From Pomacea canaliculata (taxonomy: Eukaryota; Mollusca; Gastropoda; Architaenioglossa; Ampullariidae), in the NCBI RefSeq assembly GCF_003073045.1, contig NC_037596.1:25952392-26016391 (forward strand): 64,000 nt of DNA. Reading direction: 5' to 3'. This document shows positions 24,041-36,493 of this stretch, one piece after another. The notes beneath the pieces were generated by a model that did not search any database, was not told where the DNA came from, and worked only from the letters and a program-made list of their open reading frames with translations. The stretch's first letter is position 1. Each line of letters starts with the position of its first letter. Both the position numbers and the translations under genes were made by a program.

Positions 24041-25981
24041 ATGGAGACAAATGGTTCCTGTGCGTTCAATCCAGGTAAAGATGGTTTATCTTTTACTCTT
24101 GTTTTCTACACATTAGTGTATTTAGTCTAGAATCATGTTCAGTTAGTTCAATATTCTATCGAATACATTTTACACAGGTTTGAGCAGAGAGCACGATTTT
24201 ATTTTGTCTTCAGAATTGCTAAACTTTCTATCTTAGCTTAAAGTAACATACAAAGGTACGTTTAAGTTATAATAACATTACGATATTTTAGTAAGTTGTC
24301 TTAAGTTAAGTTTGGTCTTAAGTTCAAACACATTTTCTTCATTTTAGAATTCAACATATGCACGGGGCAGATAAATAGTTCAGCTTCACCGGAAACTGTC
24401 TTCACAACCACAAAGGATGTGGACAAACTGAATGTTGAGCTGTTTCAGAAAATTCTTTCCTCGACAATTTTGTTCACCATTTTTAACTGTGTGGGTGTTC
24501 CCGGCAACCTCTTCGTCTTCCTCGTGTACCTGAGGAAGTTCAAGACCAGCGCCACACGTGTGTTTGTGATGACCATGGCCATGTGCGATTTCTTGGTCAA
24601 TCTTTCTGCGCTTCCTGTGCATCTAGTGTATTATCGCCACATGTACACCATCAGCAGCCCTACCTTTTGTACTATAACATACCTGCTGCTGAGAATCCCT
24701 GTCTATATTTCTTGCTTTGTGTTGGTGTGTGCGAGTCTGGATCGTCGACATCGCGTGTGTCAGCCTCTCAGACCTCAGCTGGATGCACGACAAGCGACCT
24801 TCCTCTTGGTTGTGCCATTCATCCTGTCCGCCATAGCAACGTTTCCTTTTGTTGCCTTCTACACAGGAATGCAGTTTACAACCACGACTGGTCTAACTGT
24901 CAGAAAGTGCGGATTTCAAAGAGAGTTTCCTGGAGAATTTGTAAAAATCGCGGAGGGTATTGTTCTGGCAGTGTACTGTGTCGTCGGCCTCACCCTGTTG
25001 GTGGGTTCCTACGGTCACATCCTGCATCGTGTCAAGCAGCAGCGTAAGAGACTTGGTCAGAACCTAAGGTGTGCCGGTGGTCAACAAGAAACAGGTTTGT
25101 CCGTGATATCGTCTCCATTTTTAGGCAGAAGATCAGAAGAAAAAGTCGATAATACAACAGAAGACTACGTGGAGTCACGTGACGGAGAGAGATGTGTCGA
25201 TCAGCCAGAAGGTGGAGCCACAGAGATGATGACAGAGGACCCCAGTGTGTCTGCAAGTCATCCGCTACCAGCAGGACATAGGATGAGTCTCAGGGTACAT
25301 CAGTCGAGGAAGCTTCTGGCCTCAAAAACAACTCTGGTCATGTTTGTACTGACCATCACAACTGTCGTCTGTCTCACGCCTTATATAATATGGACGTAAG
25401 TATATGTCCTCGTGTGGAAAGAGATTACTTTTGGGGAGATGTAAATGTATGTGCATAAGTGTGATTTATATAATAATATAAAACTATTTCTTTTTCTCTC
25501 TCTTACACACACTCTCTCTCACACTAATATAAACAAGTAAACGAACGAACGTTGCTCATATTAATGAGCAAATATTCGTCATAAATTTATATATCACTGC
25601 TAATTATACATATAGATATACATTGAAATACGGGACTACATGTGTATGTGTGAGTGCGGGGGAGGAGATTCATTTAAATGTGTGGATGTTAAAAAGAGAA
25701 AAAAACACCTATAGAGTATATTTAGTTTAAAATATTATTGTGTTCGGTATCAAGTGACCCAATGACATTCATTGTACTACCATTAGTTTTCTCTTGTTTG
25801 CAGAGGTTTCACTGAACTATTTTACGAGCCGGACTTGAACTTCTGGGTCATGAACTTGGGTATCACATCTGTTTATCTTCCGACCTTAAGAAGCGCCATC
25901 ACCCCGTTCATCTACCTTTACTTTAATCCCAAATTCCGATTACACTGTCGACAAATTCTCAATTTCAGGAGGTGTCACTAG
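24041..25981 (+). CDS. Receptor locus 7: class A GPCR, subfamily A, intact
   Basis: A 419 aa receptor in exons 24041-24074 (METNGSCAFNP plus one base, donor G|GTAAAG), 24348-25395 (acceptor ATTTTAG) and 25804-25981 (acceptor TTTGCAG). The N-terminus reads METNGSCAFNPEFNICTGQI; the site where loci 5 and 9 have a second ATG is ACG here, so the start must be in the small exon. Marks are GVPGNLFVFLVYL, AMCDFLVN with D2.50, TFCTITY, SLDRRHRVCQPLRP (one R changed to H), VRKCGF, CLTPYI, and TPFIYLYFNPKF with N7.49 as T. The last exon begins GFTELFYEPDLNFWVMNL and the tail ends ILNFRRCH, a pattern shared only with locus 8. A second possible donor, ATG|GTTTAT, lies nine bases past the used one. Confidence 0.88.
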
Positions 25982-28795
25982 GACACCCGATTTATTTTGG
26001 CCGTCAAGGTAGCTTTCTAAAGCTAACGTGTGCGTGTCCATATATATCTGTAGCTAATATCAGTTTATTTCTGTTTGTATACTTGTGTAACTATGTACAT
26101 AGTTTTGTACCATTTATATTTTTATCTCTACATCAAGTTTACAGTTTTACGAAAACTTAAGTGTATTCTGTTTTAAGCATCTTTGTTTAATGAAAAACAC
26201 TGGAGGAGAATAAGTCTCATATCAGCCCCACACCCGTGGGTGGGCTAGCAGTCAAAGGATGGTAATTTGCTATCTTGTGCTGACTACCTGGGGACTAGGT
26301 GAAGATTCTGTGTGCACCCATTGGTATTTCTTGTTTTATGGCTGTGTGTTCAAATGTTTGAAGTAGGGAAACAAAATTGTCGCAAGGTAGTGGGAAATGA
26401 TCACTAGTTACAGTCGTGGATTCATATTGTGCAAAGACACAGAAATAACCTGAAGTAGAATTATACTGGCAACTGTTCCAACTTTGCTTTACCTAATTCA
26501 TCTTGTCTTCTGTTATCAATTTACTGCTGTTTTTATCATAATTTTAACAGTGCTAAAATGTGAGTTGTATTATATTACATTATTTTGCATGTCAGGAATA
26601 AAGCTAAAATCTTGAAGTTTGTTTGAAAGGTGTTAAAGACTAGAGTTTTCTCATGGGGTATATGTAATAAAAACATTGGTTCTCATCCTGCTACCCTATT
26701 TTTTTAAGCTTCTATCAGTCCACCAAGATATTGTGAATAAATACCCGAATTATTTATTTACAATAGCTTGGTCGATCGGTAAAGTTTGAATAGCTAGACA
26801 GACATCAAGCTAACTACAGTGGAAATTCATTAAATTACTTCTAACTAAATATTGTCTAGTTCAACTTTTTCAATAGTTTGGTCAGAGCTTCTACATTTTT
26901 TCCAATTAGATAGAATATAATTTCGTGAGACGTATTATTTTTAGTAAACTGTTTCAACCTAATGTTAATAAGCTATGTATTTGAATAAAGCTTATCACTG
27001 CATGATTTTCTTTTTGTTTATAGATGTTAAGATTCTGTGTTAGTCTGTTTTGAATAGTAATAAGTAGCAGATTTATCTATCCGGGTTAGGATTACAAGCT
27101 ATGTAACAAACACAGGTATTGGAAAAGTTTCCTATCACTCTACTGACACATGGACCTTCAAATTACCTGATAATGGTGCGAAGATATCAAAGTTTTAATA
27201 TATCAAAGTTATCAAAGTTTTAATAAAGTTGGTTGTTACTGTTATTGTTGTTAAAGTTTATATAAGGTGCAAAAGAAATCTTTAACTCATCGACTATTCA
27301 TAAAACCCTATTCTTGAGTTTTAATATTTTCTGAATAAAAATGAAACATTATCCTCGGTAATGTGGCTGTAGATGACAGACATAACACAACTCTTACTAC
27401 CTACGTTGACAGACTCCTGATGGGGAAAGTTACATAAAATATTCTTAGTCCCTTGATAAAGTGTTATTAATACCTGTCATATACAGAATAACAGAATTAT
27501 ACATAAAAACACCAAGAAAAATCTGAATTAAAAATGTAATATTAGAAAGAAAGTATTCAACAAAAATTCTGAACTCAACTAGACAAAAAAAAAAACAACA
27601 ACAAAAAAACCAAACTAACCACATAACAGTAAATCCCTCTCTCCGAGGTAAAAGTCTTTGATAACAAGTTTACAGATGGCACGTCGGCTTTTTGAGACTC
27701 ATCTAAACAGGTTTCAGATGCTTGAAGAAAATATTCACAGTAAATTATACACATCAGTGTTAAGCACCAATGGTTGAAATAACACATTCATATGTTAATC
27801 CCAGGGTGTCCCCCTAACCCTGATAAAGAAATGTACTACCAACAGCTACATGTTGAGATTCCAGACATGCACAGACACAATCTGACATTTATAAGACGAA
27901 GCACAATTATCTAAAGAGAAATAAAAAGATTAATCAAAATAAACGTGTATTTTATCAGCTTGAAAAAGAAACAGTTTATTAAAAAAAATATACATATTTA
28001 GAAAAAAATGTTTTCTACTTCATTAAAATGAAGAAGTTCTGACAACTCTATTGGATTAGGCATTGTTCAACTGACAAATATCCACAGTAGTTGGTTTGAT
28101 TCCACACTGTAAATGCCTTTTAAATGTTTTATTTTTATAGACCTTTTATGCATCCCAGCAAACAATACTTTAGTCTCCATATGTAAGTCAGTCTGCGGTC
28201 ACCAGCACTTGATCATGAAGACAATCAGCCGCAAAGGAAGGGCGTGGCACATCTTTTCCTGAGTTCATACTCTGCGTTTCTATGAAAGGAAGTGTATCAA
28301 CATCTGTTTAGTATTTTGAGACTTGTCTGCATTGCACATTGCACGATTCTCTATACATTTCTCTTCTGTAATGTAAGTATTATTTTGTTGTATTGTATAT
28401 TATAATTGCGCTAGACCATCTAGTTGGTACACATTCTATCTAAGCTGATACCTTCTCCCAAGGCTGTAGCACTGAAAATTCTCTTATTTAATTGAAAATA
28501 AAAAGAAAAAATGTCTGCATGTCGACAAGACAATGTCTAATGGCAGTGGTAATTCTTTAAAAAGCCTTTTTAACACATCTTGCTGCTAACCTATTAGATT
28601 GCAGTCGGTGTCTTAGGAAACCTGCCCCTCTTTTGCCCTTACTTAATGCAAAGATTAGAAGAAAACAATGGTTTTGAGCCAAACAATCATAACTTTGGAA
28701 AGATAGCTGGCTAATTTATTAAAGCCCATTATTAAAACAGTTTCAGGTGTGCCAGGCAATTAGCAGTTTTTCAATAGCAGCACCTACTGTAAACG
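25982..28795. other. Intergenic region between loci 7 and 8
   Basis: The 3' flank of locus 7 (25982-27010) matches the 3' flank of locus 8 (30777-31420) with an extra ~330 bp at about 26080-26430 that locus 8 lacks. That extra piece contains CACCCGTGGGTGGGC and CTGGGGACTAGGTGAAG and may be a small inserted repeat. From 28060 the sequence is the upstream block of locus 8. A poly-A/CAA run lies at 27581-27610. No coding exon was seen. Confidence 0.55.
28281..28372 (+). promoter_or_regulatory. Putative core promoter and 5' non-coding exon of locus 8
   Basis: TATGAAAGGAAG is followed by CTCTATACATTTCTCTTCTG and the donor TAAT|GTAAGTAT. It is more diverged from the locus 5 and 7 copies and closest to the one before locus 9. 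Confidence 0.35.
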
Positions 28796-30776
28796 ATGAT
28801 GGAAATGAACAGTTCATGCGAGTTTGGCATTGCTCAACACGGTTTGTCATTTACTCCTATATCCACACATTAGTGACTTTAATTTAAAAGGATTTCAGGT
28901 TACTACAATATCCTCTCAAACACATTTTACATGTTTAAGGTGTGTGCAGTGAGCATACATTTATTTTGTCCTTACAAAATTTACGGTACATTTTGTAATG
29001 TAAGTAATGGTATTTATTCTTAAAATCCCAGCACAAACTCGCAACTAAAGATGCGTTTAAACTTATAATAACATTACAATAATTATGTATTTGTATGACA
29101 TAGTTTGGTCGCAAGTTTAAACAATGTTCAAACATATTTTCTTCACTTTAGAATTCAACATATGCGTTGGACACCTTAATAACTTCACAACCAAAAGGGA
29201 TCTCTACAAACTAAATTCTGAGCTTTTTCAGAAAATTCTTCTATCGACAACTTTGTTCACACTTTTAAACTGCGTGGGTGTTCCCGGGAACCTTTTCGTC
29301 TTCCTTGTGTACCTCAGGAAGTTCAAGACCAGCGCCACACGTGTGTTCGTGATGACCATGGCCATGTGCGATTTCTTGGTCAATCTTTCTGTGCTTCCTG
29401 TTCATCTAGTGTATTATCGCCACATGTACACCATCAGCAACCCAGCTTTTTGTACTATTGCATACTTGGTGATGAGAACCCCTGCGGTTTTTTCTTACCT
29501 GGTGTTGGTGTGTGCGAGTCTGGATCGTCGACGTCGTGTGTGTCAGCCTCTCAGACCTCAGCTGGATGCCCGACAAGCAACCTTCCTCTTGGGTGTGCCA
29601 TTCATCGTGTCCACCATAGGAACATTTCCTTTTGTAGCCTTCTACACAGGAATGCAGTTTAATACCACAACTGGTATAACTGGCAGAAAGTGCGGCTTTC
29701 AGAGAGAGTTTCCAGGAGACTCTGTCAAACTTGCCGAGGGCATTGTTCTGGCAGTGTACTGTGTCGTCAGCTTTACCCTGATAGTGGGTTCCTACGGTCA
29801 CATCCTGTATCACGTAAAGCAACAGAGTAAGAAATTTTGTAAGAACTTAAGGTGTGGTGTTGGTCAGCAAGAAACGGGCCTTTCCGTGATGTCATTTTCA
29901 ACCTCAGGCAGAAGATCAGAAAAGGAAGACGAAAATACAACAGAAGACATTGAAGAGTCAATTGATGAGGAGAGATGTGTCACTCGGCCAGAAGGTGGAG
30001 CCAGTGAGCTGATGGCAGAGGACCTCAGTGTATCAGCAAGTCATCCGCTACCAGCAAGACATAGGACGAGTGTCGGGGTACATCATTCGAGGAAGCTTCT
30101 GGCCTCAAAGACAACTCTTGTCATGTTTGTACTGACCATCACAACTGTCGTCTGCCTCACGCCTTATATAATCTCTAAGTAAGTATATGTCATCGGGTGG
30201 AAAGAAGTTACCTTTCGGGGGATGCAAATGAATTTGTTTAAGTTGGACTTATACTATGATAATGAGAAACCATTTCCATCTCTTTCTCTCTCTTACACAC
30301 ATACACATATATATATAAGCAAATAAAAGAATTAAGTTGGATATATCTACAATTAAAAATATTCATTACTTTTGTTTCATATCACTGCTAGTTATATATA
30401 TATATACACACACACAGATACATTGAATTACGAGACTGCGTAAGTGCGGGGAGGAAGGGAGGAAGGTTCGTACAAATGTGCGCATGTCCAAAGAAGAAAA
30501 AACATATAAAAAAATTTTAGTTTGAAATATTACCAAGTTCGGTATCAAGTGACACAATGACATTAATCGTACTACCATTAGTTTACTTGTGTTTGCAGAG
30601 GTTTCCCTGAACTACTTTTCGAGCCGGACTTGAACTTCTGGGTCATGAACTTGAGTGTCACGTCTGTTTATCTACCGACCGTAAGAAGCGCCGTCACCCC
30701 GTTCATCTACCTTTACTTTAATCCCAAATTCCGATTACACTGTCGAGAGATTCTCAATTTCAGGAGGTGTCACTAG
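28796..30776 (+). CDS. Receptor locus 8: class A GPCR, subfamily A, intact
   Basis: A 416 aa receptor in exons 28796-28841 (MMEMNSSCEFGIAQH plus one base, donor CG|GTTTGT), 29152-30178 (acceptor CACTTTAG) and 30599-30776 (acceptor TTTGCAG). The N-terminus then reads EFNICVGHLNNFTTKRD; the second ATG of relatives is GTT here. Marks are GVPGNLFVFLVYL, AMCDFLVN with D2.50, AFCTIAY, SLDRRRRVCQPLRP, GRKCGF in ECL2, CLTPYI, then ISK where nearly all relatives have IWT at the exon end, and TPFIYLYFNPKF with N7.49 as T. The last exon reads GFPELLFEPDLNFW and ends ILNFRRCH. It shares its last exon and both flanks with locus 7, so these are recent tandem duplicates. Plasma-membrane receptor; ligand unknown. 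Confidence 0.87.
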
Positions 30777-33181
30777 AACACACGATTTATTTTGACCGTT
30801 AAGGTAGCCTTCTAAAGCTAACGTGTGTTTCCATACATATCTATAGTTAATATCAGTTAATTTCTGTTGGTGTCTGCACATTGTGTTTAACATGTCTAAT
30901 TATCATTTGTATGATTTAGTCAGGTCTTAACAATTGTACAGTGTATTCAATTATGAATTATATAGAATTATACTGGCAACTGCTGGAACTTTGCTCTTGT
31001 CTTCTGTCATCAATTTACTTCAGTTTTTATCATAATTTTTATAGTGCTTAACCGTGAGTTTTATTTACATTTCATTGCATGTTAGGAATAAAGTTCAAAT
31101 CTTGTAATGTTTTGTTGGAAAATTGCTTCTCACCATATTTTCTCCAAGCTCCTATGAATTCGGGTATTTAGTCACAAGAGCTTAGTCGACTGTAAAGTTT
31201 CAATAGTTACAAAGACATCAAGCTAATTACTATAGAAATTCGTTAAATTACTTCTAACTGAGTATTGTCTAGTTCAAGTATTTCAATAGTCTGGTTAGAG
31301 CTTCTAATTTTTATTTATTAGAGTACACAATTTCGTGAAATGTATTATTTTTATTAAACTGTTTCAGCCTGAAAGCAATAAGCTACATATTTGAATAAAG
31401 CTTATCACTGTATGATTTCCGGTTTGTTTATAGATGTTAAGATTGTGTGTTAGTATGTTTTGAATCCTTGGGTTATTACTTCTAAAGTTGCTGTTGGCTG
31501 GTGCGCATGTGAAGTCAAACATCAATTCTAAGACACTGAACTCAAATGGAAATTCAAAACAAACTTAGCAAAGTCAGTAAACTTAAGAAAGCCTTTTAAC
31601 TGGTTTACTTTTATAAACCTTTTATGCAACCTAGCAAACAATTTAGTCTCAATATTTAAGTCAGTCTGTGGACACCAGCCACGAATTTAATCCACCGCAA
31701 ATCAGCCGCAAAGGAAGGGCATGGCACATCTGTTCCTGAGCTTATACTTTGAATTCGTATGAAAGGAAATGTATCAACAACAGTTTAGTATTTAGAGAGC
31801 TGTCTGCATTGCACATCACACCATACTCTATACATTTCGACCTTATAATGTAAGTATCAATCGTTTGTATTAGATTATTATGATTGCACTGGATCATCCA
31901 TTATGTACAAATTCTATCTACTCTGGTATCATTTCCTAAAGCTGCAGCACTTAAAGTTCGCTTATTTTAATGATGACAAAAGAGAAAAAAATGCCTTCAT
32001 GTCGACGAGACAATTTCAAATAATAGTCGTCATTCTTTGAAAAGCTTTTTCCAAAATCTTGCTAGTAACCCCTTAGATTGAAGTCGGTGTCTTTTAACTA
32101 GTAACTGAGTTGAAAAGTCAAAGTGATAATTAAAAGTTAATTTTAAATATATATTTTACTAAACTGCTTCCAAAGCTCTGTATACTAGAGATGTAGTTAC
32201 CATCAGATTACCAGTAACCCTGTCTTAAGCGTTTCCACAAACTAACCTCTACTCATTAATTGTCATAATTTAATATATTTTCAAACAGGACGTTAAGAAG
32301 CAATATGCTTTGTAAACATAATTACTTCGTAATTGAAGGCTGTTTACTTGGATAACCAGAGTCTTAGACTTTGTTACAAGCTGACATTTTAAGGGGTAAA
32401 CACCTCCTTAAAAGTTCAAACTAGTTTCATGACATACTGAGGAGCCCGATGTCATCAGGACCAACATGTAAAGTGGTTGCTGTTCATAGACTAGTTCTGT
32501 GGAAGCTTGCATGCTTGTTAGCACGAACACTTGTATGTGTGGGTAACGTGGAAATCAAACCATGATACATTTTCCTGAATCATCCTTAGCCCGGAAGTTA
32601 TTTTCAGATAAAACTTTGCGGCTAATGCCCGCGGTGGAACACTTCGACCGTTGGTTTAAAATATTTCTAAATATAAACCTGCACAAAAGAAACCATATGT
32701 TGTACGATGTTCTCATTACATTTACATATGTGATTCTTAAAATAAAATATTTTTCGTACTAAATTGAAATGAAAGATTGTAACTGTTCGGGATGTAGAAC
32801 TAAGATCGACAAGTAAGTCTTAAGGAAAAAAAATAAAATTTTTATTTACACAATGTATACACAAATAAAATCCCAAACGAATATATATTTATTACAATTT
32901 ACCTTAAACATCGGTGTCAGATATTATATATTTGAAGAGATGTTAGAATCTTAAACTCATTGTAGTATTTCAGTCGATTAGTAAGAACATACAAACACAC
33001 ACATTAAAGATTGTTTTGTAATTGAAAGCGTGTGTCAAGATTAGAAGAAACCAGTGATTTTGAGCCAAATGATCAAAACTTTGGACAGACAGCTGGATAA
33101 TTTAACAAAGCCAATTACTAAAACAGTTTCAGGTGTGTTAGGCAATCATCAGTGTTTCATCAGCAGCACCACCTGTAACCG
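30777..33181. other. Intergenic region between loci 8 and 9
   Basis: The 3' flank of locus 8 (30777-31440) copies that of locus 7. The stretch 31480-32090 copies the upstream block of locus 8, and 33040-33181 copies its leader. Between them, about 32092-33040 has no counterpart before locus 8: either ~950 bp inserted here or was lost there. I see no terminal repeats or coding frame in it. Confidence 0.55.
31757..31849 (+). promoter_or_regulatory. Putative core promoter and 5' non-coding exon of locus 9
   Basis: TATGAAAGGAAATGTATCAA, then CTCTATACATTTCGACC and the donor TAAT|GTAAGTATC. It lies 1.33 kb before the locus 9 ATG, against about 0.42 kb at locus 8, because of the ~950 bp of unmatched DNA between. 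Confidence 0.35.
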
Positions 33182-35150
33182 ATGATGGAAATAAACAGTT
33201 CATGCGAATTTGACCATGCTCAACACGGTTTGTCATTTACTCTTGTATCTACACATTATTGTCTTGAGTGAAGGATGATGTTCGGCTACTACAATATCCC
33301 AGCGAATACATTTTACATGTTAAGGGCTTGTGTAGTGATCATGATTTTATTTTGAAATTTATTGTACATCTTATATTGTATGTAATGGCCTTCTAATTTA
33401 AAATCTCAGCGTAAAGTAGTATATAAAGAAAGTTTACACTTATAATAATATTGGAAAATTTATGTAAGTTGTATGACACAGTCTGATCGCAAGTTCAAAT
33501 AAATTTTCTTCATTTCAGAAATCAACATATGCATGGGCCACATTAATAGTTCAGCTTCACCGGTAACTGTCTTCACAACAAAAATGGATGTGGACAAACT
33601 AAATTCTGAGTTGTTTCAGAAAATTCTCCCATCGACAATTTTGTTCACGCTTTTGAACTGTGTGGGTGTTCTCGGAAACCTCCTCGTCTTCCTCGTGTAC
33701 CTCAGGAAGTTCAAGACCAGCGCCACACGTGTGTTTGTGATGACCATGGCCATGTGCGATTTCTTGGTCAATCTTTCTGCGCTTCCTGTGAATCTCGTGT
33801 ATTATCGCCACATGTACACCATCAGCAGTCCAGCTTTTTGTACCATTACATACTTGGTGCTGAGAATCCCTCTCTATGTTTCTTACTTTGTGTTGGTGTG
33901 TGCGAGTCTGGATCGTCGACGTCGAGTGTGTCAGCCTCTTAGACCTCAGCTGGATGCACGACAAGCGACCTTCCTCTTGGTTGTGCCAGTCATCCTGACC
34001 GCCATAGCAACATTTCCTTTTGTTGCCTTCTACACAGGAGTACAGTTTGCTACCACGACTGGTCTAACTGTCAAACACTGCGGCTTTCAGAGAGAGTTTC
34101 CCGGATACCTTGTCAAACGTACTGAGGGTATTGTTCTGGCAGTGTACTTTGTCGTTGGCCTCACCCTGACGGTGGGTTCCTACGGTCACATCCTGTATCG
34201 AGTCAAGCAGCAGAATAAGAGATTTCGTGAGAACCTTGCGTGTGGTGGTGGTCAGAAAGAAACTGGCCTGTCCGTCGTGTCTTCTTCAATCTCAGGTAGA
34301 AGATCTGAGGAGGAAGCCGAAAATACATCACACAGTTATGTAGAGTCACGTGACGAGGAGCGATGTGTTGCCCAGCCAGAAGGTGGAGCCGGAGAGATTT
34401 TGGTAGAGGACCCCAGTGTGTCTTCGCTACCAGCAAGACGTAGGACGAGTGTCAGGGTACATCAGTCAAGGAAACTTCTGGCCTCAAAGACAACTCTTGT
34501 CATGTTTGTACTGACCATCACAACTGTCGTCTGTTACCTGCCGTCTATAATCTTGACGTAAGCACATGTACCTGTATAGAGTGATATTTTTTGAAAACGC
34601 GTTCTTAACATAGATGTGTGATGAGTTTTGTTTTTATTTTTTTATTTTTTTTTTTTTTTAGTGAATGAGAATAAGAACAATTTCCATGTCCCTCTTTCTC
34701 TCTCTCTTACTCTCTCACACACACATTGAGCATTGTACAGACATCAATGTGAATATGTCATTAATGGTCTTGACATTCCTTGTACTCCTTTGATTTATTA
34801 ATAGATTTATGTAAAAACGAACACTTACGAGACTGTGTCTATGGATGTTTGCGTGTGTGGGAAGCTTGTTATAAATGTTTCCTAAAATGCCATAAAACAA
34901 ATAGCATATCATATAATGTGTACGCCAGATCGAAATGTTTTTAAGTTAAATAATTGAGATAACTTTTTTCCTTTTTGTTTGCAGAGGTTTCCCTGAACTA
35001 TTTTACGAGACGGACTTGAACATCTGGGTCATGAACTTGATTGTCACGAAGACTTATCTTCCGAGCTTAAAAAGCACCATCAACCCCTTCATCTACCTTT
35101 ACTTTAATCCTAAATTTCGCTTACACTTTCGACAGTTTTTAAATTTTTGA
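33182..35150 (+). CDS. Receptor locus 9: class A GPCR, subfamily A, intact
   Basis: A 416 aa receptor in exons 33182-33227 (MMEINSSCEFDHAQH plus one base, donor CG|GTTTGT), 33519-34557 (acceptor CATTTCAG) and 34985-35150 (acceptor TTTGCAG). The main exon begins EINICMGHINSSASP; its ATG could be an internal second start. Marks are GVLGNLLVFLVYL, AMCDFLVN with D2.50, AFCTITY, SLDRRRRVCQPLRP, VKHCGF in ECL2 (relatives have RKC), CYLPSIILT in TM6 with Y at position 6.48, and NPFIYLYFNPKF in TM7. The last exon reads GFPELFYETDLNIW, ending FLNF. TM6 and the exon end differ clearly from its neighbours, so ligand or coupling may differ. Confidence 0.87.
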
Positions 35151-36493
35151 ATGTCTTATTACGACTGGTAGTTAATTATGACAGTTCACTGACTTACTAA
35201 TGTTAACCAAATTATAAATAAATTAAAAAAAATCTCCGGACTCCATGAAAAAAGTAATAAAATGAAAGAAGGAATGATTGAATTAAAGAGCCTCTGTGTG
35301 TGTGTGTGTTAATGTATGAAGTAGAACACGTGAACTTAAACTTTCACATATGGCTTGCGACCCACACTTTTGCTCTTGAAAGCTCTTCAAAGAAAAAAAT
35401 CAAAGTTAAAAAATAAAGATTTATTTAATATAGATATTATGCAAAATACATGTAAAGACTAGTTTTTGTATTGTTGGGTTTTTTGTAGGTTTTTTTTCTT
35501 TTCTTTTTTTGCTTCCTCCACATGCAACGTAATGTCCGAGTTCACATCCCAGCCTTGATTTTCAGATATTCACTTACTCAACTTCCTTTGCTCTTTCTAT
35601 CTGCGTCAGTCGGCGAAGAAAATCAGTTGAAACAAATGTTTTATTCATGAGGTATGTCTGTCGACACCATAAAAGGAAATTTTTGAAACTTTACCATTTC
35701 ATTGCATTTATTTTAATTATTATCCGTTTGTGACTTGAAGTATGTTACCTCAAAGTAATGTGAGTATAAGGCATACAAATTAGGCAATTATGAGCTTTTG
35801 AAAAGAAAAATACCAAAATGTTGTTAAGTTTTACAACGAAGCTTGTCTGCAGCTGTACCAAATACTAATTCAAACAGCAGACTACACTGAACTGAGAAGA
35901 TGATAAATTTTAACAATATAATCAACCTCTTTTGAGCAAAGATAAAAAGAACAAGTGAATAAAGTACAGAAGAAAGTGGTTAAACATGGCTGCCTGTAGA
36001 TATTGAAAGGAGTCTTGAAGAACCGAGCAGACAGCTGTTTCTAAGTCTTCTGCACACCGACGAGTTTATTGGTGCAGAGGTTGCTATAGGAGTTCCACGA
36101 AACCTTCTAGTATTATTTGTCTAGTTATTGTCAGTTCCACTCGAGCATTTGTTCTGACCAGGGCTTGTGTAACTTCCTCAGTATCCTTCCATCCTGTTTC
36201 CTGCAAAGCAAGGTCTAAGACAGAGCTTACGTCCGGAGTCTTAGCTAGGTTACATGTGAGGTCTTAAGATGGGTCTTCAAGTGTCGGTCGCCTTCCCACT
36301 CACTTTCAAGTCCTCACGTGCTTATCTGGCAAGTTTTCAACTTAACATGGTTAGAATCCTTATGAAACTTAATCCATTTTTTTAAATTTACTCCATGAAC
36401 TTCTTTTAATCTCCTAATCTAAATCCGTTTGTGAACGCAAGCGGTTCTTGTCGAAGACAATCAGCTACACATCGTCCAGAACGGAAGACTTTC
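35151..36493. other. Intergenic region before locus 10
   Basis: The first ~190 bp are a decayed copy of the Lys/Glu-rich downstream block (35195-35330). At 35690 ACACCATAAAAGGAAA resembles the TATA-like element of subfamily A, which hints at a lost or diverged promoter copy. The rest, to the locus 10 start, shows no clear repeat or exon. Confidence 0.45.
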
